A stretch of 57,663 nucleotides of DNA. It comes from an uncultured Clostridia bacterium (GTDB taxonomy: Bacteria > Bacillota > Clostridia > Christensenellales > Borkfalkiaceae). Under the pieces are notes generated by a model. It ran no database searches, had not been told where the DNA came from, and worked only from the letters and a program-made list of their open reading frames with translations. The stretch is from positions 1-57,663 of the forward strand of contig CALVHR010000012.1 of assembly GCA_944328495.1 (NCBI GenBank). Direction: 5' to 3'. Shown here piece after piece: positions 33,101 to 40,213 of the stretch (position 1 is the stretch's first letter; the number at the start of each line of letters is the position of its first letter). A program made the position numbers and the translations under genes.

Positions 33101-35011
33101 GTGACAGTTATACACCGTCAGCCCGGGCACAGGGATGGTCTGCCCTTTGCAGGAAACAACGGACTCTTGTGCCCGAACGGGCTTGACGGTCTGCACCGCT
33201 TCTCCGTTTTTATCCACCGCAAGCGATCTTCCGTCGATGGCGTATATGGTGTATGCCGCCGTTCTTCCTTCCGCGACCGCCCCGACCTCTATGCTGATCG
33301 TAACATCTTCTTCGCCGAATCCTTCAAAGACCGCCGTATCCTCTCCCAGCGCTTCGTCAAAGTCCCTGATCAGCCAGCGATACACCGTCTTATTGTTTTC
33401 ATCGACAAACGACCGCATATTCTCCGCGTTCTTCCTGCCGAAATCCGTGTACAGCGCGTTTTCCCAAGCGTCATAATACAGTGCAAAACGCGTATGATTT
33501 CCGTCCATCACCATGGTCCCGTTTTCATCGATAAACGCGTCGCTCGTCTGTGAATATAAATGCCCGTTGGAACCCAGCGAATATGCGGCAAACGTCTGCG
33601 GCAACAGGCCGTCCCCCGCCGTGAGCAGCGTTTGCTCCCCGCCGGCCGCCGTCACGATCATACTATTGCATGCCAGCTCGCCGTCATAAAAACTCGAATT
33701 CGTGTACGTTTTCTTTGTATCGCTCTTGCCGACGCGTATATCCACCGCCTTTCCCGAAGAGCTCTCCATCCGCACCGTCAATTGTTCAAAATCCGGGCTG
33801 TATGCCCCCGCGGCAGACGTTTTGGGCGTACTCGGATCGATGCTGAATTCTACCAGCTTGTCAAGCGCCGTGTTGTCATTCAGGCGCACTGCCTGATCGT
33901 AGGTGACCGTCCCGCCTGCCTGCGCACTCGTAACATGCACGCCGTTGAACATATCGTACGAAAACGAGTCTTCCGACGCTGCCATCGATTTTCCCATGAC
34001 TTCGGTCACCAGTATGCGGCCCTGCGCCGTCGGTGTCGGTGTGCCGCCCTTCGCATTTTCCATAAAAGTAATGGAAAGACGCATTGCGCTCGCTTCCTCT
34101 TCGCTCAGTTCCAACGCCGGCGACTGCATCCCCGCATTGTAAATATGCGTGAGCGATTGCACGGTGTAGCGATACAGCGGGCTTTCTTCCGTTCCGATAT
34201 TGACCTGCGGCGAATATCCCAGATGCGTAAACCCGGCGTTCGTATAAACCGTGTTGTCGTATCGCGCCGTTCCGTCCGCATTCGTTCCTCCGATCATCTC
34301 AAAATAAATGCCGAGCGGAGAATCGTTGTCCGTCATTTTTGTGCCGCTTTCATCCCTGTAATTGCCGATGCTTTCCGGCACTTCGCCGTTCGGCCCGTAG
34401 CCGGTCCCGAGAACCGCGCCCGTGTTGTTGACATACCCTAAACCGTTGTTTCCGTAGTTTATGCCCGTATATATGATCCGCTCCTGCTTCGTATTCGTCG
34501 TATCTGCCAACGAAGTCGACTGCATATGCTTTTCATAATATGTGGATACACCGACGTGATAATCGTTCGTCTGCGCTCTGTTTACAAAGAAAACAGAGAA
34601 ATATTTGTTCGGATCGGCCACCGATGTAAACCTCACCACAAAATTCGGCTCCGCATACTCCGTACCCGCCGTCGTCGGAAAAAGAAATTTGATTACCGCC
34701 TCTTCCGCATTCTTATTCCATAAATCGACCGTTTCCGAATACACCGCGGTATCTCCGTCTTTGCCCGCGATCATAACCCCTTGCGTGCCTTTCACTTCCT
34801 GCTTATATGTAACGGCTGCCGATCCCCCGACCGAATTGCTCCATGCCTGATTGTCTTCCGCTATGACCGCCCCGCCTGACGCCGCAAACAATGACGCGGT
34901 GTTTGCATAGGAAACATTTTTGACACATACGCCGATCACTGCGATCAGCATGCTCAAAAATATCGCAATACACAAAAATCGCATTGTTCTGTTCCTGACT
35001 GACTCCTTCAT
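30149..35011 (-). CDS. Giant modular surface protein with Cys-containing C-terminal anchor
   Basis: A 1620-aa exported protein with signal sequence (~1-36). There are two clear and one N-terminal divergent copies of a ~270-300-residue module. Each copy contains GxTVTYxxxVxLND, xxEFxVxPS, LTVRMESSSG or IVTLTDAHDPS, then W(L/M)(I/V)RDFDxAxGED and VxGVxEGRTASYTI. From ~1030 on there are Ig/HYR-like repeats ending GTYTVVYTATDEAGNTGELSYDIVV. The C-terminus is GGCGGCGGSAG, a hydrophobic helix, then ARKRKI: a sorting-type tripartite tail. It is the first gene of the operon, and GGAGGAGG precedes the start. The likely role is cell-surface glycan capture; no catalytic motif is recognised. Confidence 0.75.
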   Translation of the reverse strand: MKESVRNRTMRFLCIAIFLSMLIAVIGVCVKNVSYANTASLFAASGGAVIAEDNQAWSNSVGGSAAVTYKQEVKGTQGVMIAGKDGDTAVYSETVDLWNKNAEEAVIKFLFPTTAGTEYAEPNFVVRFTSVADPNKYFSVFFVNRAQTNDYHVGVSTYYEKHMQSTSLADTTNTKQERIIYTGINYGNNGLGYVNNTGAVLGTGYGPNGEVPESIGNYRDESGTKMTDNDSPLGIYFEMIGGTNADGTARYDNTVYTNAGFTHLGYSPQVNIGTEESPLYRYTVQSLTHIYNAGMQSPALELSEEEASAMRLSITFMENAKGGTPTPTAQGRILVTEVMGKSMAASEDSFSYDMFNGVHVTSAQAGGTVTYDQAVRLNDNTALDKLVEFSIDPSTPKTSAAGAYSPDFEQLTVRMESSSGKAVDIRVGKSDTKKTYTNSSFYDGELACNSMIVTAAGGEQTLLTAGDGLLPQTFAAYSLGSNGHLYSQTSDAFIDENGTMVMDGNHTRFALYYDAWENALYTDFGRKNAENMRSFVDENNKTVYRWLIRDFDEALGEDTAVFEGFGEEDVTISIEVGAVAEGRTAAYTIYAIDGRSLAVDKNGEAVQTVKPVRAQESVVSCKGQTIPVPGLTVYNCHEGWIVDREQSAMYYVIVKDPAGRKIESASDVLWSEKLAVTLDVTGTYTVEYYSDLLTEPFAETAIVAEEPEVTEYDFDGAFVAGDGATVSSDSELTAKKDSTIGQGAYNGIRVTGSEGSTVTYTKTIDLNDISIDNEFFEFIVTPSVYAERATDTSTFTGDFRQMIVTLTDAHDPSSKVSIDLHPRVQDGSMTTMATAAATGQNFGGLYGLSAQDASVLAYGKAAVIPYTFDGYSNRSSAVDERGNAVANGNHGSIKLYYDKNTNAVYINYGHTEAPTFVEGRDAETQGYRWMVRDFDVAYGIRDKNSDPLQPINEAGAPWSGFVSDEVILSVTVYGVTEGRTASYTIISAGGDKMQNSIAFAAGESNAAVGVENVQYTYAEPYVWDGEKAIASGSDVYVKVTKGTETIVEMMPYASSGGFTPEEAGTYEVCYQYGKTMHVVGVTIYSRQEAKPVIVPNLETMPDEIFLNESLDIGGMATSVFDRDGKDITLTVSVMKGEDVLIDSLQIGTGETYRYAFESAGEYTVRLCATGQFGLQETLDRTVTVIRYSYRFADGITERYVWEDGAAAPVISAGDLLVSDAKDGEIPSGNITVEVKKEGGAFVPYDAQTYSFDEVTTYIFRYTCTYACKDGQQYTFSAEREIVLNYSQPVISATGTLAGAVANEAEENTETTHYFKALQGGTVSLSGMEFSASAKWFDLSKSLTDIKYSVAAPDGTVSEIGDPAEYSLQLSQIGIYRIMCEVVDPDTQYTGRYIFVIDVRAYWLQIETTADYPAGCELGSAIDLGKYIVTDITGAAVSDAAVSIEVSFGGVAQTLTEQTFKPLEVGEYTAMYTVVKGAEKVQLQKTFYVSDTQKPTIVLQGEQPATGTVGQSMNLPLATVEDNSGAELAYTVSVYLNGEKTEIVADLFTPSQEGTYTVVYTATDEAGNTGELSYDIVVTNAEEGGCGGCGGSAGTGIAGYILAAVAVLAVCAVAVARKRKI

Positions 35012-35052
35012 TTTCCTCCTCCCGATCGATATCTTTTCTTGTTTTCCGCCAT
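35008..35052 (-). CDS. Possible 14-residue leader peptide coupled to the surface-protein gene
   Basis: A short ORF, MAENKKRYRSGGGK, in the mRNA leader. Its stop TGA overlaps the start codon of the 1620-aa gene (ATGA), and its Gly codons encode that gene's Shine-Dalgarno sequence. GGCGGGAA precedes its ATG. It may be a coupling or leader peptide; equally, it may be a chance product of the ribosome site. Confidence 0.3.
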   Translation of the reverse strand: MAENKKRYRSGGGK

Positions 35053-35107
35053 TTCCCGCCCGCCGTTTGTCGGTGTTGTCTGGCGTATCTCAAACAAATC
35101 TAACTGT

Positions 35108-35136
35108 ATTATAAAGGCATCTTTTTGCCATGTCAA
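35108..35136 (-). promoter_or_regulatory. Consensus promoter of the large operon 35011-13907
   Basis: Minus-strand -35 TTGACA (35131-35136), 17-base spacer, -10 TATAAT (35108-35113): a perfect consensus. The start would be near 35101, giving a ~90-base leader. Confidence 0.85.
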
Positions 35137-35155
35137 GGTGCTTTTTGAAAAAAAA

Positions 35156-35180
35156 CTGTAACAAACAGTCTTTGTTACAG
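35156..35180. promoter_or_regulatory. Operator for the GntR/LacI-type hybrid regulator
   Basis: A perfect 10-base inverted repeat, CTGTAACAAA-N5-TTTGTTACAG, between the divergent promoters. It is 19 bases upstream of the operon -35 and 6 bases upstream of the regulator's own -35, well placed to control both. The repressor assignment is by position. Confidence 0.65.
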
Positions 35181-35186
35181 AATCGT

Positions 35187-35215
35187 TTGACAATGTTTGC
35201 GAAAGATTTTATAAT
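35187..35215 (+). promoter_or_regulatory. Consensus promoter of the GntR-type regulator
   Basis: Plus-strand -35 TTGACA (35187-35192), 17-base spacer, -10 TATAAT (35210-35215). Predicted start near 35222. Confidence 0.8.
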
Positions 35216-35248
35216 ATATAAAAAAGGAGAAAAGGCGGCCGAAGAAAC

Positions 35249-35272
35249 ATGTCGGAAAGACCGCCGTTATAA
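35249..35272 (+). CDS. Possible 7-residue upstream ORF
   Basis: MSERPPL and stop, ending 4 bases before the regulator's ATG and in another frame. A GGAGAAAAGG stretch lies upstream, whereas the regulator ATG itself has only a weak site, so reinitiation is possible. Speculative. Confidence 0.25.
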   Translation: MSERPPL

Positions 35273-35276
35273 ACCG

Positions 35277-36383
35277 ATGGGTGATTCTTCGCACAGAAAA
35301 TATATAACGGAACTTCTCCGCCGTGAAATCGCGGACGGAAAGCTCGGCGTATCGGGAGCCGAATTTTATACCGTACGCGAACTTGCCGAAAAATACAGCC
35401 TTTCGCCGATGACCGCACAAAGCATTTTTAAGGAACTCGCTGCGTACAAAGTCATCACTCTTGTCGGGAAAAAATATTATCTGACCAACGGTCCGATGGA
35501 TAAAACATCGCCTTTATCCTTGCATCGCGAAAAAACAAACCGGATCGGGTTCCATACCAACGATCTGACCAATCCGTATTTGTCGCTGATCGCGGCAGAG
35601 ACAGAAAAATATGCGCGAAATATCGGGTACAGCGTGATCATCCAAAGCAGCATGAACGACATGTCAACCGAAACGCAAATCCTGGAAAATTTTTTCCGTC
35701 TCAACGTGTGCGGAATTATTTCCTGTCCGAACAAAGGTGTCGGACTGACGGATGTGTATCGGAATTATCCTCTGCCCTACGTCTTCCTTTCACACAGCGT
35801 TGCCGGCGTAAACGCAGATTTTATCTGCGTCAATAATATACTTGCGGGGAAAAGCGTCGCAAAAACTTTGCTCGATCACGGTTACAAAACTTTCGTATAT
35901 GTGACCGAACAACCCCTGGAAACGGCACTGCACGATCAGCGTTTTCTCGGATTTCGGCTCGAATTGAACGAACACGGCATCGATTTCGGCCAAAACGGGA
36001 TCATGCTTATGGACTCGAGCATGTCCCATGCGAATCTGATTGTTCGTCGTTTCATCTCCGCGCACGAACGGCCGATCGGCTTTTTTTGCAGACATGACCT
36101 TTTGGCTGTCAATCTCCTGAATATTTGCCTGAAAAACAACATCGATATCCCGAACGATGTGGGGATCATCGGGTTTGACAATCTTTCGCTGACCGAACAG
36201 ATCAAACCTTCCCTTTCCACGATCGATTATAACACCCGCGAACTGACAAAGCTTGCCGTGCAAACATTACTCGCCCGAATTCACGACCCCTCCCATCCCA
36301 CGGCCGTGACAATGGTCAACCCGATCCTTTTAACCAGAACGAGTTCTGCTCGCCTGATCGAAAAACAGGACCCCGATTTATAA
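35277..36383 (+). CDS. GntR-type DNA-binding, LacI-type sensing hybrid regulator (AraR-like)
   Basis: A 368-aa regulator. Residues ~1-72 are a GntR winged helix (HRKYITELLRREIADGKLG; VRELAEKYSLSPMTAQSIFKEL). Residues ~82-365 are a LacI/ribose-binding-type periplasmic-binding fold (RIGFHTNDLTNPYLSLIAAE; VGIIGFDNLSLTEQIKPSLS). This architecture is that of AraR-like repressors that respond to free sugars. The upstream frame continues to 35130 but crosses the promoter, so ATG 35277 is used. It diverges from the large glycan operon and probably represses it. Confidence 0.9.
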   Translation: MGDSSHRKYITELLRREIADGKLGVSGAEFYTVRELAEKYSLSPMTAQSIFKELAAYKVITLVGKKYYLTNGPMDKTSPLSLHREKTNRIGFHTNDLTNPYLSLIAAETEKYARNIGYSVIIQSSMNDMSTETQILENFFRLNVCGIISCPNKGVGLTDVYRNYPLPYVFLSHSVAGVNADFICVNNILAGKSVAKTLLDHGYKTFVYVTEQPLETALHDQRFLGFRLELNEHGIDFGQNGIMLMDSSMSHANLIVRRFISAHERPIGFFCRHDLLAVNLLNICLKNNIDIPNDVGIIGFDNLSLTEQIKPSLSTIDYNTRELTKLAVQTLLARIHDPSHPTAVTMVNPILLTRTSSARLIEKQDPDL

Positions 36384-36416
36384 TCCCTGACACTCAGAAT
36401 ATTGAAAAAACAAAAC

Positions 36417-36459
36417 AAAAAGCTCCCGGGACATAAAATTTATGTCCCGGGAGCTTTTT
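36417..36459 (+). terminator. Terminator of the GntR-type regulator gene
   Basis: A long near-perfect palindrome: arms AAAAAGCTCCCGGGACATAAA and its complement meet at 36438, followed by TTTTT. The rest of the gap to 36613 shows no ORF or RNA that I can support. Confidence 0.8.
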
Positions 36460-36613
36460 CCACAAACAGAACCTTTGAACTTTTCTGCAAATATAAAACC
36501 AAATACATTGCAAAAAAAACAACCTCAACTACCCTCTTTTAGAAATTCAGCTGAGATTGTGCTTGGCAGGCAGAAACCATACTAATGCGGACTATCCGCG
36601 GGTTTTACTTTAC

Positions 36614-36664
36614 AAAAAAACAGCCGGAGCGCGCATCGCCTTTGTGCGCTCCGGCTGTTTTTTT
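36614..36664 (-). terminator. Strong terminator of the LacI-controlled operon
   Basis: Arms AAAAAAACAGCCGGAGCGC (36614-36632) and the complementary strand ending GCTCCGGCTGTTTTTTT (36648-36664). U-runs on both strands make it bidirectional. It lies 14 bases past the stop of the last small ORF. Confidence 0.85.
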
Positions 36665-36677
36665 GTTTTCCTTGATT

Positions 36678-36830
36678 TTATACGACTTTGACCGTTACGG
36701 GAGCCCCGTACAATCTGTAACAAATATCGTTGCCCTCTTCACGATTTAACTTAACATCCACGTACGGCAAAAAGCGAATATCACCATCCCCTTTTTCATT
36801 ATACTGCTCCTCTGTCTTAACGATAACCAT
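36678..36830 (-). CDS. 50-residue protein at operon end, function unknown
   Basis: An ORF of 50 aa beginning MVIVKTEEQYNEKGDGD and ending RLYGAPVTVKVV, with an alternating charged/hydrophobic pattern suggesting a small beta-rich fold. Its ATG lies inside the last codons of the kinase gene (14-base overlap), and its stop is 14 bases before the operon terminator, so it is the last cistron. The local ribosome site is weak; coupling to the kinase is likely. I recognise no family. Confidence 0.5.
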   Translation of the reverse strand: MVIVKTEEQYNEKGDGDIRFLPYVDVKLNREEGNDICYRLYGAPVTVKVV

Positions 36831-37755
36831 AATTACTGCACATAATCGCTTCCGCCTCCTCCTTTGTCGGAATCGATACGGCCGCTCCCTTTCTGGAAAC
36901 TGTTATCGCCGAACAGGCAGAAGCAAACTCCAAAGAATCTTCAATATTTTCTCCCAGCGCTTTTTTCAGAGCAAGTGCCCCTATGAACGTATCCCCCGCG
37001 GATGTCGTATCCACCGCATTTACTTTTTTAGCCGCAATCTTGATAAACTTTTTTCCGTTATAATAGCAAGAGCCTTTTGCGCCCAGTGTTATCACCGCTT
37101 CTTTTACTCCCTCGGTTATAAAAAAACGCCCCGCATTTAACAAATCTTTGTCCGTTTTTAAGGGTATGCCGGAAATGATTTCCGTTTCCGTTTCGTTCAG
37201 CACAAGAAGATCCACGTTTTTTAAAAAGTCAGGCCCGATTTTTATTGCCGGCGCAGGATTTAAAACCGTGTACATTTTTTTGCGCTTGGCGAAAGCGAGC
37301 CCCTCTTTTACGGCATCGGCGCTGATTTCCAACTGCGACAAGAATATGTCGCCTTCTGCGGCATTTTGATCCAAAACATCCACATAATCGCAGAATCGGA
37401 CCAAATCGTTTGCTCCGCCGTCAACTATGAGGTAATTATCCTTTCTGCATTCATCCAAAACAATAAAACAAACACCGCTGTTGCTGTTCTCATGCGTTTT
37501 CAGCATAGAAACATCGACGCCGAAATTTTGCAAAGAATTTTTTAACTGCGAGCCGAACAGATCTTTGCCGATCGCGCCGAGAAACATGACCTTCCGAGCG
37601 CCGAGTTTTTTGCAAGCGACAGCCTGATTTGCACCTTTTCCGCCCTGCGTTGTCATGAAACCGTGCCCCTTTAAAGACTCCCCAAGCTTGGGCAGCCTTT
37701 TTGCAGAAATCACAAGATCGACGTTGATGCTCCCGAAAACAAAAATTTTTTGCAT
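36817..37755 (-). CDS. Ribokinase-family (PfkB) sugar kinase
   Basis: A 312-aa PfkB kinase: GSINVDLV at the N-terminus, the GGKGANQA sugar-binding motif (38-45), NETE (187-190, Mg/phosphate site) and DTTSAGDTF (249-257) with catalytic Asp255. The usual DTTGAGD has Ser in place of Gly. It phosphorylates a free pentose or ketopentose with ATP. With the FucI-type isomerase and RPE gene in the same operon, D-ribulose to D-ribulose-5-P is the proposed reaction; ribose would be the default for the family. Confidence 0.85.
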   Translation of the reverse strand: MQKIFVFGSINVDLVISAKRLPKLGESLKGHGFMTTQGGKGANQAVACKKLGARKVMFLGAIGKDLFGSQLKNSLQNFGVDVSMLKTHENSNSGVCFIVLDECRKDNYLIVDGGANDLVRFCDYVDVLDQNAAEGDIFLSQLEISADAVKEGLAFAKRKKMYTVLNPAPAIKIGPDFLKNVDLLVLNETETEIISGIPLKTDKDLLNAGRFFITEGVKEAVITLGAKGSCYYNGKKFIKIAAKKVNAVDTTSAGDTFIGALALKKALGENIEDSLEFASACSAITVSRKGAAVSIPTKEEAEAIMCSNYGYR

Positions 37756-37756
37756 T

Positions 37757-38425
37757 TTATTTTATACACTCTCTCAGTTTTATCAAATTATCGTTCAATG
37801 TTCCGTTTTTACTGAAAATACTGCTTGTCCCTGCGACAAAGATATCTGCGCCGTTTTCACGCATGATTTTTCCGATTTCAAAACTGACGGATCCGTCCGT
37901 CTCGATCTGCACATCACCATATCCGCGGTCATTGAGAAAGCTTCGCGCATCCTTAATTTTTTGCAATGTCTGCGGCACGATTTTTTGCCCGGCAAACCCC
38001 GGATTTACCGTCATGATAAGAACAAAATCGATATCCGGCAGCAGATATTCAATGGAACAAAGCGGAGTCGCAGGATTTAAAGCGACCCCCGCCAACGCGC
38101 CCTTTTCGCGTATTTTGGAAATACATCTTTGAATATGCGGCGTACTTTCAAAGTGGACGGATACCATGTCCCCGCTTCGGATATCAAACCAATCCAGTTT
38201 ATCCTGCGGATTTTCCACCATAAAATGATAATCGAAAGGAATATCCGTCAGGCTCCTCACTTGCCGCATGATACAATCGCTCAATGTAAAATTCGGCACG
38301 AAATGTCCGTCCATGACATCGATATGCAGATATTCTACTTTATTTTTCTCAAATATATCGAGTGTTTCCCGCAATCTTGTAAAATCGGCACACATCATCG
38401 ACGGAGCGACTTTGCCCTTATCCAT
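37757..38425 (-). CDS. rpe: Ribulose-phosphate 3-epimerase family protein
   Basis: A 222-aa TIM barrel of normal RPE length. Metal and catalytic residues are all present: His34 and Asp36 (EYLHIDVMDGHFVPN), His67 (FDYHFMVENP) and Asp177 (QIETDGSV). MTVNPGFAGQ matches the phosphate/loop motif. It interconverts D-ribulose-5-P and D-xylulose-5-P; allulose-6-phosphate epimerases share the same motifs, so the exact substrate is open. It lies 1 base upstream of the kinase gene. Confidence 0.85.
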   Translation of the reverse strand: MDKGKVAPSMMCADFTRLRETLDIFEKNKVEYLHIDVMDGHFVPNFTLSDCIMRQVRSLTDIPFDYHFMVENPQDKLDWFDIRSGDMVSVHFESTPHIQRCISKIREKGALAGVALNPATPLCSIEYLLPDIDFVLIMTVNPGFAGQKIVPQTLQKIKDARSFLNDRGYGDVQIETDGSVSFEIGKIMRENGADIFVAGTSSIFSKNGTLNDNLIKLRECIK

Positions 38426-38440
38426 AATTGCCCTCCCCGT

Positions 38441-40201
38441 TTATTTATAAAGCGGCCCGAAATCGCGGCAAGCCATAAAATCTGCACTTTGGCTTCCCTG
38501 ATCGCCATAAGAAGACCATACATGCGGACGAAAGATACGTTCGGCGGGAACATTATGTAAACTCACGGGAATACGCAGCATGCTTGCGAGCGTGATCGCC
38601 CTGTCGCCGATATGACCGTAAGTAAAACAGCTGTGATTTGCGCCCCAGCCCGCCATCACGCTGTAAACGTCTTTGCAGCCGCCTTTATCGATCAAATTCG
38701 GCACAAAAAAAGTAGACGGCCAAGCCCTGTCAGTACGCTTTTCAATAACATCGGTGATTTCTGCCGGCAGATCTACCGTGTATCCTTCCACGATCTGCAA
38801 CACAGGGCCAAGTTTGTTCACCCTGTTCAGCCGCATCATTGTGACGGGCATCTCCCGCCTCGTTACAAAATGACTGGAAAATCCACCCCCTTTAAAATAT
38901 TCGAGATTTGCAGGATAATAAATCACTTTATCCAGAGTAGCACGAATGTCTTTTTCTGTGACCTTCCACCACGGTTTCATTTCTGCCTTTCCGTTTTCGA
39001 CCATTTCGCCGGCCGCATCCAGAGCGGCAGAACCGCTGTTATTGAGATGTATGAACCCGTTCTTCGCCCTGCCTGTCAATGTTTTGCCCGTAACGCGCTT
39101 GACAGCTTCCGGGCTCCAATAAGTTCGCACGTCCGCAAAGGCGCTGGCCTGATTCGTCAGAAGCTTTTGAAACAGCATGGTAAGCCCATTCAGTGTATCG
39201 TTTTCAGTGGCAATGATATACGGCTCCCTTTTCCCGTTCCAATCAAAGGAAGAATTTATGATACTTTCGGCAAAATCGGCGTTCGGCATATAATCCGTCC
39301 ACTGTCGCTGCCCCTGAAAACCGCCGCAAATCGCCCCCTTACCCAGACTCTCTTCATAATACCCCTTCTCTCTCAACTTTGGATTGCCCTGAAAAATATC
39401 TTTCAGGATCACCGCCATTTTTACAGAGTATTCCCAGTCAGTATCCAGCTGTTCGCGGCTGTGACGCAAATCGGGCGGATTGTATACCTCTTCACCCTCG
39501 GTTATATTTTCTCTGACCCACGTCATCGCCTTTTGATATTCTTCTTCCGCATAGATCTTCTTCTGGATACGCCTGTTTATCTCAGACATATCCATCCATT
39601 CGGCACGCATGCCCAAATACTGCTGCAACAGCATCGGATCGAGCATGCTGCCCGGAATACCCATCGAGACGTTTCCGATCGCAATGTAACTGCCGTTTTT
39701 CATTTGTGCAACTGCCGTAGCTGCCCGCGCAAACAACAGAATTTTTTCTTCCACGTCTTCGGGAATAGAGTCGTCGTTCAAGTCCTTTACGTCTTTTCCG
39801 TAAATCGAAAACGCAGGCAGTCCCCTTTCCGCATAAGCGCTCATGGCGCAGGCGAGATATACTGCTCCGGGTCGCTCCGTGCCGTTGAACCCCCAAACCG
39901 CCTTTAAAGTATGCGGATTCATGTCAATGGTTTCGGTACCGAAACAAAAGATAGGCGTCACCGATATCGTAGCAGTCACTCCTTCTGCGGCAAACTTCTC
40001 GTCTACCCTCACCGCTTCCGCCGCACACGTTATCGTCGTATCCGGAATCAGGCACTGCACCGGAGTACCGTCAGAATAAAACACATTGGATTCAATGAGC
40101 TTTTTCACGGCTTTTGCCATGCTGAACGCTTTGCCCTCCGTTTTATATCTTACGCTGTCGCGACCATCATTGAGCGGCCTTATACCGATTTTTCCTTTCA
40201 T
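38441..40201 (-). CDS. fucI: L-fucose/D-arabinose isomerase
   Basis: A 586-aa protein aligning over its whole length with FucI (E. coli enzyme 591 aa): IGIRP at the start, GTETIDM, WGFNGTERPGAVYLA, FQGQRQWTDYMPN, SSFDWNG, FADVRTYWSPEA and SVMAGWGANH. The Mn ligands are present: Glu333, Asp357, His523. The enzyme converts L-fucose to L-fuculose and also D-arabinose to D-ribulose. No fuculokinase or fuculose-phosphate aldolase is present here, while a ribokinase-type kinase and an RPE are, which favours D-arabinose as substrate. GGAG precedes the start. Confidence 0.92.
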   Translation of the reverse strand: MKGKIGIRPLNDGRDSVRYKTEGKAFSMAKAVKKLIESNVFYSDGTPVQCLIPDTTITCAAEAVRVDEKFAAEGVTATISVTPIFCFGTETIDMNPHTLKAVWGFNGTERPGAVYLACAMSAYAERGLPAFSIYGKDVKDLNDDSIPEDVEEKILLFARAATAVAQMKNGSYIAIGNVSMGIPGSMLDPMLLQQYLGMRAEWMDMSEINRRIQKKIYAEEEYQKAMTWVRENITEGEEVYNPPDLRHSREQLDTDWEYSVKMAVILKDIFQGNPKLREKGYYEESLGKGAICGGFQGQRQWTDYMPNADFAESIINSSFDWNGKREPYIIATENDTLNGLTMLFQKLLTNQASAFADVRTYWSPEAVKRVTGKTLTGRAKNGFIHLNNSGSAALDAAGEMVENGKAEMKPWWKVTEKDIRATLDKVIYYPANLEYFKGGGFSSHFVTRREMPVTMMRLNRVNKLGPVLQIVEGYTVDLPAEITDVIEKRTDRAWPSTFFVPNLIDKGGCKDVYSVMAGWGANHSCFTYGHIGDRAITLASMLRIPVSLHNVPAERIFRPHVWSSYGDQGSQSADFMACRDFGPLYK

Positions 40202-40213
40202 ATACGTTTTCTC

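Noticed and set aside
36712-36724. Half-site CTGTAACAAA similar to the GntR operator (also near 51243)
   Set aside because: Both are single half-sites inside coding sequence without the inverted partner.
38441-40201. Classical L-fucose pathway as the role of the fucI operon
   Set aside because: It cannot be excluded, but no FucK, FucA or FucU is present while an RPE and a ribokinase-type kinase are, so the D-arabinose route is preferred.
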